Source of the DNA: Nocardioidaceae bacterium
GTDB lineage: Bacteria; Actinomycetota; Actinomycetes; Propionibacteriales; Nocardioidaceae
Direction of reading: 5' to 3'
DNA: 5,686 nt
Assembly (NCBI GenBank): GCA_025965395.1
Contig: JAOPXA010000226.1
Span: 1-5,686 of the forward strand
This document shows positions 1-5,686 of this stretch, piece by piece. Below the pieces are notes generated by a model that saw only the letters and a list, made by a program, of their open reading frames with translations, made no database searches and was not told where the DNA came from. The first letter of the stretch is position 1. Every line of letters begins with the position of its first letter. Made by a program: the position numbers and the translations under genes.

Positions 1-825
1 CCAGTGGCCGGTGTTGTGCGGGCGCATCGCGAGCTCGTTGACGAGGATGCGGCCGTCACGGGTCTCAAACAGCTCGACGGCGAGGATGCCCGTCACGTCG
101 AGCTCGGACGCGAGGCGCAGTGCGAGCTCTTGGGCCTGGGCGGCAAGTCGCGGGTCGAGGTCGGGCGCGGGCGCGATCACTTCCTTGCACACGCCGTTGG
201 CCTGGCGGGACTCGACGACGTCATAGGCGAGGCTCTCGCCGGTTGCTGAACGAACGACCAGTGCGGAGAGTTCGCGCGTGAAGTCGACCTTCTGCTCGGC
301 CAGGATCGTAGCTCCAGTCGCGAATGCCTCGGCGGCCTCGGCGGAGGTTCCGACGACCCATACGCCCTTGCCGTCGTAGCCGCCACGCGTGGTCTTGAGC
401 ACGACGGGAAAACCGCCCACCGATGTGGCGAAGTCGTCGACGTCTTGAGCGGATGCGACGACACGCGACGGCGGGCAAGGGGCTCCAAGCTCGGCCAGCC
501 GCGTGCGCATCTCGGCCTTGTCCTGGGCATAAAGGAGCGCCCAGGGACCCGGACGACACGCATGACCTTCGGCCTCGAGGGCGCGCAGGTGCTCAGGGGG
601 TACGTGCTCGTGGTCGAACGTGACGACCGGTGCGTCGGCGACGGCTTTGCGCAAGGTCGCCAGGTCGGTGTAGTCGCCCACGATGTGGTCCGTGACCACC
701 TGGGCAGCGCTGACGTCGGGCGCTTCGGCGAGGAGGCGGACACGTACGCCCAACCCGATCGCGGCCTGCTGCATCATCCGGGCGAGTTGGCCGCCACCAA
801 TGATGGCCACATCCGCGCTCGTCAC
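1..825 (-). CDS. purK: N5-carboxyaminoimidazole ribonucleotide synthase PurK (3' end outside window)
   Basis: PurK carries out the ATP- and bicarbonate-dependent carboxylation of aminoimidazole ribonucleotide to N5-CAIR in cytosolic de novo purine synthesis, normally passing product to PurE. The 275 visible residues run to the window edge. They show the N-terminal nucleotide-binding turn GGGQLARMM (residues 10-18), the actinobacterial-type VTFDHEHVP (68-76), an ATP-grasp segment KTTRGGYDGKGV (144-155), and the family signature NELAMRPHNTGHW (263-275), which ends exactly at the edge. The usual length is about 370-400 residues, so roughly the last 100 are missing only because the window stops. 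The GTG start at 825 is forced: an in-frame TAG lies at 835-837 and the glycine-rich turn begins at residue 10. There is no Shine-Dalgarno sequence, and a TANNNT box sits 6 nt upstream. The upstream gene on this strand is the cyclase, separated by a 113-nt gap that holds a long hairpin. Confidence 0.96.
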   Translation of the reverse strand, partial: MTSADVAIIGGGQLARMMQQAAIGLGVRVRLLAEAPDVSAAQVVTDHIVGDYTDLATLRKAVADAPVVTFDHEHVPPEHLRALEAEGHACRPGPWALLYAQDKAEMRTRLAELGAPCPPSRVVASAQDVDDFATSVGGFPVVLKTTRGGYDGKGVWVVGTSAEAAEAFATGATILAEQKVDFTRELSALVVRSATGESLAYDVVESRQANGVCKEVIAPAPDLDPRLAAQAQELALRLASELDVTGILAVELFETRDGRILVNELAMRPHNTGHW

Positions 826-831
826 GTCGTC

Positions 832-837
832 AGCCTA
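832..837 (-). promoter_or_regulatory. Candidate -10 box for a leaderless purK transcript
   Basis: On the minus strand the hexamer TAGGCT matches the actinobacterial -10 pattern TANNNT. Six bases (GACGAC) separate it from the GTG at 825, so transcription would be expected to start at or next to the start codon. No purine-rich ribosome binding site is present. I see no convincing -35 hexamer; the -35 position lies at the edge of the neighbouring hairpin. TANNNT is a short pattern that can occur by chance, so support comes from its position and the absence of an SD. Confidence 0.45.
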
Positions 838-857
838 TCGGTTCGTTGGCCGTCCCT

Positions 858-926
858 CTCCGCTGGCGGAACCAATATGGTCGTATTTTCACCAAAAGGA
901 CGACCATATTGGTTCCGCCAGCGGAG
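858..926. repeat. Long near-perfect inverted repeat (hairpin), possible terminator or dispersed palindrome
   Basis: The arms at 858-884 and 900-926 are perfect reverse complements over 27 bp. After two non-Watson-Crick positions, TTT (887-889) can pair with AAA (895-897), leaving a 5-nt loop. The arm centre (ACCAATATGGTCG) is AT-richer than the surrounding genes. The element fills most of the 113-nt gap between the cyclase stop (939) and the purK start (825), beginning 12 nt past the stop. Its position suits a transcription terminator for the birA-PH-cyclase operon. No T-run follows it on either strand, so it is not a classical intrinsic terminator. The near-perfect, long arms also suit a non-autonomous mobile palindrome; I see no clear target-site duplication. 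Confidence 0.85.
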
Positions 927-938
927 GCGGTCGGGTGG

Positions 939-1925
939 CTAGCCGTTGTAGGTCCAGACGCGGCGGACGGTCACGGGCTCGACCATCCCGAACCCGTGCA
1001 GAGGCCGCGCAGGCAGCGGGCGGGTCTCGAACTCGTCGCCCAGCGCCGCCGCCGTCACCTGGTCGATGATCACGCGATTACGGCGCGCGACGCCCGTGAG
1101 GCGCGACGCGAGGTTGACCGGCGGCCCAAAAACATCGCCCAGCCGATTGACCAAGGAACCCGTCGCGAGCCCGACCCGCACATCGGGCAGGTGCGGATCT
1201 CCGCCGATGCGCTCGACGATCCGCAACGCGGTCTCCACGCCCGCACTCGGTGTCGGCGCAACGAACAGCACCGCGTCGCCCAAGGTCTTGATCGCGCGGC
1301 TGTCCGTCGCGGTGATCGTGTCCATGCACTGAGTCTCGAAGCTCTCCACCAGATTGCCGAGCGAGTGGTCGTCGAGGCCGTTGGAGAGCGCCGTGAACCG
1401 CACGAGGTCGGCGAACCCAACCGTCACCTCGCCGGACAGCAACTCTTCATCGGCGGCACCGAGACCTTCCATACGCATGACCGAAGCGGTCAAGTGTCGC
1501 CGCCACGCATACAAAATCAGCTCGTCGAACGCAGGTGTGACCGTCTTGGCGAGCTCGAGCGCCCCCATGAGGCGACTGTCGGAAGCACCGTCCTGCACCT
1601 GGGACTCAAGGCGCTCGACCAACGTCGCGACTTGCCAGTCCGCGAGGCGGGACATCGTATGACCGAGGGCACGGGTCAGCTTGGAGACCGTCTCCTCGTC
1701 CAGCAATCCGCTCTCGATCGCGGCCGAGACCGTCTTGAGCGCACCGATGTCGGGCTCTCCGTAGGCAGTGTCGTCACCGGTGTCGGCAAAGCCCAGCGCG
1801 CGCCAGTGCTTCTTGGCATCCTCCAGCTTGATGCCAGCGAACTCGGCTACCTCGGCGCTGGTGTACTTCGGATCGGTGCCGAGCAACGCCCGCTCAAGCT
1901 CGTCACGGATCTCAGATCGATTCAT
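939..1925 (-). CDS. Class III adenylate/guanylate cyclase with N-terminal regulatory-type domain
   Basis: This 328-residue soluble protein should convert ATP to cAMP. The C-terminal catalytic domain begins near residue 165 and carries the full canonical set: first metal-binding Asp173 in FADLVRFT, substrate-selecting Lys213 and second metal Asp217 in KTLGDAVLF, the second substrate-selecting Asp264 in GDVFGPPVNLASRL, and transition-state Asn271 and Arg275. The Lys/Asp pair indicates ATP rather than GTP. Residues 1-160 are largely helical, with no membrane segment. They resemble in layout the N-terminal autoinhibitory domain of the pH-sensing M. tuberculosis cyclase Rv1264, but the protein is shorter (Rv1264 is about 397 residues as I recall), so pH sensing is inference. 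Residues 20-45 (YTSAEVAEFAGI onward) look like a small helix-turn-helix-like segment. The ATG at 1925 lies inside the 3' end of the PH-like gene (14-nt overlap), implying translational coupling. A weak AAGGAC lies 13 nt upstream. A hairpin follows the stop. Confidence 0.93.
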   Translation of the reverse strand: MNRSEIRDELERALLGTDPKYTSAEVAEFAGIKLEDAKKHWRALGFADTGDDTAYGEPDIGALKTVSAAIESGLLDEETVSKLTRALGHTMSRLADWQVATLVERLESQVQDGASDSRLMGALELAKTVTPAFDELILYAWRRHLTASVMRMEGLGAADEELLSGEVTVGFADLVRFTALSNGLDDHSLGNLVESFETQCMDTITATDSRAIKTLGDAVLFVAPTPSAGVETALRIVERIGGDPHLPDVRVGLATGSLVNRLGDVFGPPVNLASRLTGVARRNRVIIDQVTAAALGDEFETRPLPARPLHGFGMVEPVTVRRVWTYNG

Positions 1926-2436
1926 CGTTGCGTTCTGGGTCCTTGCGGCCCTGCTCGAAGATCAAGTTCGTCAGGGTGCGGTGGACGTCTTCGACATGCG
2001 GAATGTCATCGATCCGCAAGCCGCTCTGCTCGCTGGCGTCATGGACGACGAGCGTGCCGCAACCAAGAATGCGGTCGTTGAGATTCTTCTCGAACGAGAC
2101 GTCGTTGATGCGGTTGAGCGGGATGACCCGGCCTGTGCGTGTCAGAAGTCCCTTTTGCTCGATCAGTCGCCTGTTGGTGATCGTGTAGCTCCACGTGAGC
2201 CACCTCAAGAAGGGAAGAATGACTCCCCAGACCAACAGGACGATCGCCACCACGACGATGATCCAGCGCGGTATGCCGTTGCCGCTGTCTCCCACGCTGC
2301 TGAGCAAAAAGCCCGTCGCAGCCGCAACCACCACGAGGATGAGGAACGGCAGGAACAAGACTTTGACGTGCGTACGCATCGTATGGACGACTTGCTCGCC
2401 CTCGATCATGAGCTTTCGCGACAGTGCCATGGCCAT
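1912..2436 (-). CDS. Membrane protein with bacterial PH-like (YdbS/bPH2-type) domain
   Basis: This 174-residue protein has two hydrophobic helices, at about residues 25-47 and 58-79, separated by a short polar loop (VGDSGNGIPR). A beta-rich domain follows (about 80-158) with YTITNRRLIEQKGLLTRTGRVIPLNRINDVSFEKN at 84-118, typical of the bacterial PH-like domain family (PF03703, YdbS type). The charged tail (EQGRKDPERNDESI) should be cytoplasmic. The molecular role is unknown for this family. The gene sits 27 nt after birA and overlaps the cyclase start by 14 nt, so the three are probably co-transcribed. A PH-domain protein next to birA is also found in mycobacteria, as I recall (Rv3278c region). 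Start choice is uncertain: ATG at 2436, at 2430 or at 2409 are all in frame and none has a good Shine-Dalgarno sequence. The longest is given. Confidence 0.88.
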   Translation of the reverse strand: MAMALSRKLMIEGEQVVHTMRTHVKVLFLPFLILVVVAAATGFLLSSVGDSGNGIPRWIIVVVAIVLLVWGVILPFLRWLTWSYTITNRRLIEQKGLLTRTGRVIPLNRINDVSFEKNLNDRILGCGTLVVHDASEQSGLRIDDIPHVEDVHRTLTNLIFEQGRKDPERNDESI

Positions 2437-2463
2437 AGTTTGTCACGAACGAGATCTAGCAGG

Positions 2464-3276
2464 TCAGGAAACTGGCCGCACGTGCACGACGTCTCCCGCG
2501 CTGATCGCATCCGCGCCGACGACGAGCCTGCCGAAGCCGTCGATGGCACGCGCCTCGCCCTCCGTGACCGACCCATCGGGGTGGCTCACACGCACCACCT
2601 GGCCGATCGTGGCACACCGCCGCACGTATGAGTCGTGGATCCCGCTCGACGGGTCCCCCTCACTGGCGACCCAGGCACGGTAGAGCGCCTCAAAGTTGCG
2701 CAACAGGGCCCGCAAGATTACCGATCGGTCGAGTGTTGTCGCGCCTTCGAGCACCAAGGAAGTCGCGGTCGGCACAGGCAACTCGGCCTCCGTCATCGAG
2801 ACGTTGAGGCCGATTCCAATGACCGCGGCAGCGCCGTGCTCGGGTGACTCGACCCGCTCCAGCAGGATTCCGCAGATCTTGCGGCCATCGACGAGGACGT
2901 CGTTGGGCCACTTGAGCGAGCTGTCGACGCCGACACCCTGCACGGTGGCATCGACGGCGAGCCCGACGAGGAGTGGCAGCCATACCCACCGGGAGACGGG
3001 CACCACATCGGGGCGCACGACGAACGACACCGTGAGCCCCGCACCGGGAGGAACGGTGAACGAGCGGTCCAGTCGGCCCCGCCCAGCGGTCTGGTGCTCG
3101 GCCACGAGGACGGTGCCCTCGGGCGCTCCACCACGGGCGAGCTCAGCGAGCTCGGTGTTGGTGCTCGGCGACTCCGCCGCCACGCGGATCTGCGTCCACC
3201 AGCTGTCTGCCCCCTCGAGGGCGGCACGCAACGCAGCCTCGTTGAGGGGCGGCCGGTCGAGATTGTCGTACGTCAT
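2464..3276 (-). CDS. birA: Biotin-[acetyl-CoA-carboxylase] ligase BirA (monofunctional)
   Basis: BirA activates biotin to biotinyl-5'-AMP and transfers it to the conserved lysine of biotin carrier domains, here those of acyl-CoA carboxylase alpha subunits and pyruvate carboxylase. The 270 residues show STNTE (38-42), the biotinyl-AMP loop [12 protein letters not shown] (60-71), [20 protein letters not shown] (121-140) with the active-site Lys133, and GIGLNVS (154-160). A small C-terminal BPL_C domain occupies about 222-268. There is no N-terminal winged-helix domain, so this is a group I ligase that is not expected to repress biotin genes itself. The ATG at 3276 has GAGG 8 nt upstream. The gene is divergent from accD across 51 nt, placing the biotin-attaching enzyme beside a subunit of its client carboxylase. 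It leads the probable birA-PH-cyclase operon. Confidence 0.95.
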   Translation of the reverse strand: MTYDNLDRPPLNEAALRAALEGADSWWTQIRVAAESPSTNTELAELARGGAPEGTVLVAEHQTAGRGRLDRSFTVPPGAGLTVSFVVRPDVVPVSRWVWLPLLVGLAVDATVQGVGVDSSLKWPNDVLVDGRKICGILLERVESPEHGAAAVIGIGLNVSMTEAELPVPTATSLVLEGATTLDRSVILRALLRNFEALYRAWVASEGDPSSGIHDSYVRRCATIGQVVRVSHPDGSVTEGEARAIDGFGRLVVGADAISAGDVVHVRPVS

Positions 3277-3281
3277 ACGAC
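3265..3281. promoter_or_regulatory. Short inverted repeat spanning the birA start codon
   Basis: GTCGTA (3265-3270) and TACGAC (3276-3281) are perfect 6-bp inverted arms separated by 5 bp, and the birA ATG (3274-3276) lies at the inner edge of the right arm. It could be an operator or a small mRNA hairpin at the birA initiation site. Arms this short arise by chance fairly often, and part of the repeat is coding. This is a candidate only. Confidence 0.2.
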
Positions 3282-3327
3282 CAGCCTCACATACCGGACC
3301 TTCGCGCTAGTCGTTACGCTGACCTCC
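3277..3327. promoter_or_regulatory. Divergent birA/accD intergenic promoter region
   Basis: These 51 nt separate the divergent starts of birA (3276, minus) and accD (3328, plus), so the promoters of both transcription units must lie here or extend into the opposite gene. On the plus strand a -10-like box is visible (see the separate entry). On the minus strand I see GAGG 8 nt before the birA ATG but no clean TANNNT box. No riboswitch or long leader can fit. Confidence 0.6.
3315..3320 (+). promoter_or_regulatory. Candidate -10 box for a leaderless accD transcript
   Basis: TACGCT matches TANNNT and ends 7 nt before the GTG at 3328, so the expected transcription start falls at or within a base or so of the start codon. 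The seven bases between (GACCTCC) contain no purine-rich ribosome binding site. No clear -35 hexamer is seen around 3291-3297. The arrangement parallels that of purK in this window. Confidence 0.45.
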
Positions 3328-4923
3328 GTGAGCGAAGCACAAGCAAAAGTCAACGCACCCGACCTTCATACGACCGCCGGCAAGCTTGCCGACCTGGAGC
3401 ACCGTCTCGACGAGGCCGTGCACGCAGGATCGGCCCGCGCCGTCGAGAAGCAGCATGCGCGCGGCAAGCAGACGGCCCGCGAACGCATCGAGCAGCTCTT
3501 CGACGAGGGCAGCTTCGTCGAGATCGACGAACTGGCCCGCCACCGCAGCACCGCGTTCGGTCTGGAGAAGAACCGTCCCTACGGCGACGGCGTTATCACC
3601 GGCTACGGCACGATCGACGGTCGTCAGGTATGCGTCTTCAGCCAGGACTTCACCGTCTTCGGCGGCAGCCTCGGTGAGGTCTACGGCGAGAAGATCACCA
3701 AGGTCATGGACCTCGCGATGAAGACTGGTTGCCCGATCATCGGCATCAACGAAGGTGCCGGAGCGCGCATCCAAGAGGGCGTCGTGTCGCTCGGCCTGTA
3801 TGGCGAGATCTTCCGCCGCAACGTGCACGCCTCTGGTGTCATCCCGCAGATCTCTCTCATCATGGGCGCCTGCGCCGGTGGCCACGTCTACTCCCCGGCC
3901 GTCACCGACTTCACGATCATGGTCGACGGCACCTCCAACATGTTCATCACCGGCCCCGACGTCATCAAGACGGTCACGGGCGAGGACGTCACGATGGAAG
4001 AGCTCGGCGGCGCTCGCACGCACAACACCAAGAGCGGCAACGCGCACTACATGGGTGCCGACGAAGCCGACGCGCTCGAGTACACGAAGGCCCTCATCGG
4101 TTTCCTCCCTCAGAACAACATGGAGGAACCGCCCGTCTTCGACGAGGTCGCCGACCTCGAGCCGAACGAGATCGACCTCGCGCTCGACACGCTGATCCCG
4201 GACTCGCCCAACCAGCCGTACGACATGCACACCGTAATCGAGTCGGTCGTCGACGACGGGGACTTCCTCGAGGTCATGCCGCTCTTCGCGCCCAACATCC
4301 TGATCGGCTACGGCCGGGTCGAGGGTCGCAGCGTCGGCATCGTGGCCAACCAGCCGATGCAGTACGCCGGCACGCTCGACATCGATGCGTCCGAGAAGGC
4401 CGCTCGGTTCGTGCGCACCTGCGACGCGTTCAACATCCCGGTGCTGACCTTCGTCGACGTGCCTGGCTTCCTGCCCGGCACCGACCAAGAGTGGAACGGC
4501 ATCATCCGCCGCGGCGCCAAGCTGATCTATGCCTACGCCGAGGCGACCGTGCCCCTCATCACCGTGATCACGCGCAAGGCGTACGGCGGCGCGTACGACG
4601 TGATGGGCTCCAAACACCTCGGTGCCGACATCAACGTCGCATGGCCCACCGCCCAGATTGCCGTCATGGGCGCTCAGGGCGCGGTCAACATCCTGCACCG
4701 CAAGACGCTCGCGAAAGCCAGCGATCCCGAGGCCAAGCGCGCCGAGCTGATCGAGGACTACGAGACCACGCTCGCCAACCCGTACATCGCCGCAGAGCGT
4801 GGCTACATCGACTCGGTGATCATGCCGCACGAGACGCGCGCGGAGATCGTGCGCGCGTTGCGGTTGCTGCGCAACAAGCGCGAGACGTTGCCGCCCAAGA
4901 AGCACGGAAACATCCCGCTATGA
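3328..4923 (+). CDS. accD5: Acyl-CoA (propionyl-CoA) carboxylase beta subunit, carboxyltransferase
   Basis: This 531-residue protein transfers carboxyl from carboxybiotin on the alpha subunit to an acyl-CoA, giving methylmalonyl- or malonyl-CoA in the cytosol. Its length is typical of PccB/AccD5 (about 530-550). The N-terminal half carries [11 protein letters not shown] (84-94), [14 protein letters not shown] (104-117) and the first oxyanion-hole loop [11 protein letters not shown] (180-190). The C-terminal half carries [14 protein letters not shown] (375-388) and the second loop [15 protein letters not shown] (416-430). Asp424 aligns with Asp422 of Streptomyces coelicolor PccB, reported to select propionyl-CoA, where acetyl-CoA enzymes have Ile; this predicts propionyl-CoA or broader use. 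The GTG at 3328 is chosen because the conserved domain starts soon after, no closer upstream start exists in frame, and a -10 box is well placed. The stop overlaps the accE start (ATGA). No alpha subunit is in the window. AccD5 versus PccB naming is a matter of convention here. Confidence 0.95.
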   Translation: MSEAQAKVNAPDLHTTAGKLADLEHRLDEAVHAGSARAVEKQHARGKQTARERIEQLFDEGSFVEIDELARHRSTAFGLEKNRPYGDGVITGYGTIDGRQVCVFSQDFTVFGGSLGEVYGEKITKVMDLAMKTGCPIIGINEGAGARIQEGVVSLGLYGEIFRRNVHASGVIPQISLIMGACAGGHVYSPAVTDFTIMVDGTSNMFITGPDVIKTVTGEDVTMEELGGARTHNTKSGNAHYMGADEADALEYTKALIGFLPQNNMEEPPVFDEVADLEPNEIDLALDTLIPDSPNQPYDMHTVIESVVDDGDFLEVMPLFAPNILIGYGRVEGRSVGIVANQPMQYAGTLDIDASEKAARFVRTCDAFNIPVLTFVDVPGFLPGTDQEWNGIIRRGAKLIYAYAEATVPLITVITRKAYGGAYDVMGSKHLGADINVAWPTAQIAVMGAQGAVNILHRKTLAKASDPEAKRAELIEDYETTLANPYIAAERGYIDSVIMPHETRAEIVRALRLLRNKRETLPPKKHGNIPL

Positions 4924-5177
4924 GCGACCAACCGCTGGTTGAGCCAGACCCGCGGGTTGAGCCTGTCGAAACCACCCCACTCTTGCGCGTCGTCAAGGGC
5001 GATCTCACGCCCGAAGAGCTCGCCGCGCTGGTCGCTGTGGTCGCTGCACGCAACGCTGCAGCGAGTGCCGAAACCAAGGTCGCGGTGCGGTCGCAATGGG
5101 GCCACCCAGCGCGCGCTGCGCGTCCGGTGATCCACCACGGCCCGGACGGTTGGCGCACCGCGGTCCTCGGCCGCTGA
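4920..5177 (+). CDS. accE: Acyl-CoA carboxylase epsilon subunit
   Basis: This 85-residue protein is the small actinobacterial subunit that strengthens association of the alpha and beta subunits of acyl-CoA carboxylase and raises activity (PF13822 family). The recognisable core starts at residue 21, [24 protein letters not shown], and continues to the C-terminal W...GPDGWRTA pattern (W60; 74-81), both typical of the family. The ATG overlaps the accD stop as ATGA, so translation is coupled and the subunits are probably made together. Residues 6-19 ([14 protein letters not shown]) are not part of the family core. They are encoded by a repeat-like sequence (4935-4974) and look like a repeat exapted into the N-terminus. 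A start just before residue 21 would give a shorter protein, but the ATGA overlap favours the longer one. The next gene begins 3 nt after the stop and in the same frame. Confidence 0.9.
   Translation: MSDQPLVEPDPRVEPVETTPLLRVVKGDLTPEELAALVAVVAARNAAASAETKVAVRSQWGHPARAARPVIHHGPDGWRTAVLGR
4935..4974 (+). repeat. REP-like palindromic/duplicated repeat inside accE
   Basis: GGTTGAGCC occurs twice, at 4937-4945 and 4955-4963, exactly 18 bp (6 codons) apart. The second copy continues as TGTCGAAACC, giving GGTTGAGCCTGTCGAAACC (4955-4973), whose ends GGTT and AACC pair. CTGG (4935-4938) and CCAG (4944-4947) form another small stem. From memory, GGTTTCGACAGGCTCAACC-type units are abundant dispersed intergenic repeats in Nocardioides-like and other high-GC actinobacteria. 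Here the unit is translated in frame as VEP...VEPVETT without a stop. That it belongs to this repeat family is recognition, not a database result. Confidence 0.6.
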
Positions 5178-5180
5178 CCC

Positions 5181-5686
5181 ATGGTGCTCCGACCGGTCTC
5201 CGACGTCTCGGTCGCTGACTGGCTCGTCGGCACTCCAGGCAAGCCACTGGACGATCTAGGGCCTGCGGGTTTCGAGGCGTACGTCCGCCTGCTCCATCCT
5301 GTGGAGGCGCCCGCCGGGCCTGAAGAGTTCATGCAGGTCTTGGGCCATCTCGATGACGCGATCCTTCTAGACGCCTCCGAGCATCTGGCTCGGCACACCA
5401 AGACTCCGGACGAGTGCTACTTCGGCCTGTGGGACGGGTTCGGCAACCTTGACGGCGGCGATCCTGCAAACTTCCTGATCGCGGGTCAGAGCCCCGATTG
5501 GTTGGGCAGGTTCTACGGCGAACCCAAGCAGCCGACGGCGGTGGCTGCCTTCCCGCCGGAGATCATGCAAGGGCCGCGCGTGGGCCTCGACCACACCCGG
5601 CCGCTGGACCACATCCTCTTCGCCGGACCGCTGCGCGACGCCGGCCAATGGGGAGCCGCTGACTACGCACTCGGTGTGCCCCGCGG
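5181..5686 (+). CDS. Uncharacterised actinobacterial protein (3' end outside window)
   Basis: The frame stays open from the ATG at 5181 to the window edge, giving 168 residues. I do not recognise an assigned function. The segment DECYFGLWDGFGNL (77-90) and the later PPEIMQGPRVGL (125-136) with DHILFAGPL (143-151) resemble a family of hypothetical actinobacterial proteins that share a C(W/Y)F.LWDG(Y/F)G motif followed by a (R/L)xLLFxGPL segment. There is no signal peptide or membrane helix; composition is acidic to neutral and the protein is probably cytosolic. The start lies 3 nt after the accE stop in the same frame, with no ribosome binding site, so expression probably depends on reinitiation after accE. 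GTG at 5184 is an equally possible start. It may be only positionally linked to the carboxylase. In M. tuberculosis a maf gene follows accE5, as I recall, so this neighbour differs. Confidence 0.75.
   Translation, partial: MVLRPVSDVSVADWLVGTPGKPLDDLGPAGFEAYVRLLHPVEAPAGPEEFMQVLGHLDDAILLDASEHLARHTKTPDECYFGLWDGFGNLDGGDPANFLIAGQSPDWLGRFYGEPKQPTAVAAFPPEIMQGPRVGLDHTRPLDHILFAGPLRDAGQWGAADYALGVPR

Noticed and set aside
177..743. 188-codon minus-strand frame within purK
   Set aside because: It is low-complexity Ser/Arg/Pro-rich and out of frame with the clear PurK reading, which is open from 825 to the window edge.
858..926. CRISPR array or tRNA-like structure
   Set aside because: There is one inverted repeat only, with no spaced direct repeats and no cloverleaf; the arms are simple reverse complements.
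846..2081. 411-codon open frame on the plus strand across the cyclase region
   Set aside because: It is an arginine- and histidine-rich shadow antisense to the cyclase and PH-like genes; it starts within the palindrome region and shows no family motif.
1768..2631. 287-codon plus-strand frame across the PH-like gene and birA 3' end
   Set aside because: It is an antisense shadow with Asp/Arg/His-rich composition and no domain; the minus strand has two well-supported genes here.
3307..4905. 532-codon open frame on the minus strand opposite accD
   Set aside because: It is an antisense shadow of the accD codon usage. Its translation is rich in D, V, G, A, R and L with no recognisable motif, while the plus strand encodes a full, canonical carboxyltransferase.
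3729..5177. 482-codon plus-strand frame running into accE
   Set aside because: Only the last 85 codons are real (accE). The rest is an arginine-rich out-of-frame reading of accD and not an N-terminal fusion.
5367..5648. 93-codon minus-strand frame opposite the last gene
   Set aside because: The plus-strand frame has conserved-looking motifs and directly follows accE; the minus frame has no ribosome binding site or recognisable motif.

Overview
The window is high-GC DNA that looks like an actinobacterial chromosome. It carries the conserved neighbourhood linking the acyl-CoA carboxylase genes (accD5/pccB and its epsilon subunit) to birA, a membrane PH-like protein and purK. From memory, Mycobacterium tuberculosis has a similar order around birA-accD5-accE5 and purK. 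A class III cyclase gene lies between the PH-like gene and purK, and an uncharacterised gene follows accE. This would fit a Nocardioides/Aeromicrobium-type (Propionibacteriales) genome, but that placement is inference from gene order and composition.

Minus strand, right to left: birA (biotin-protein ligase, 3276-2464), a two-helix membrane protein with a bacterial PH-like domain (2436-1912), an adenylate/guanylate cyclase (1925-939) that overlaps the previous gene by 14 nt, then a long perfect hairpin (858-926), and purK (825 to 1, running off the left edge without its 3' end). Plus strand, left to right: accD5/pccB-type carboxyltransferase (3328-4923), the small epsilon subunit accE (4920-5177, ATGA overlap), and an uncharacterised conserved-looking protein (5181 to the right edge, truncated). 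birA and accD are divergent and share a 51-nt intergenic region.

Functionally, BirA attaches biotin to the carrier domain of the biotin carboxylase alpha subunit, which is encoded elsewhere. AccD and AccE are the carboxyltransferase and epsilon parts of the same holoenzyme, which probably makes (methyl)malonyl-CoA for lipid synthesis or propionate metabolism. The PH-like protein and the cyclase form a translationally overlapping pair downstream of birA. PurK is a de novo purine enzyme with its own probable start site.

Most of this is ordinary conserved core genome, and I see no clear novel defence or mobile system. The points worth a second look are the 69-nt near-perfect palindrome between the cyclase gene and purK, TANNNT -10 boxes placed to give leaderless purK and accD mRNAs, a repeat-like palindromic sequence translated in frame inside the accE N-terminus, and the in-frame single-stop junction between accE and the unknown gene.
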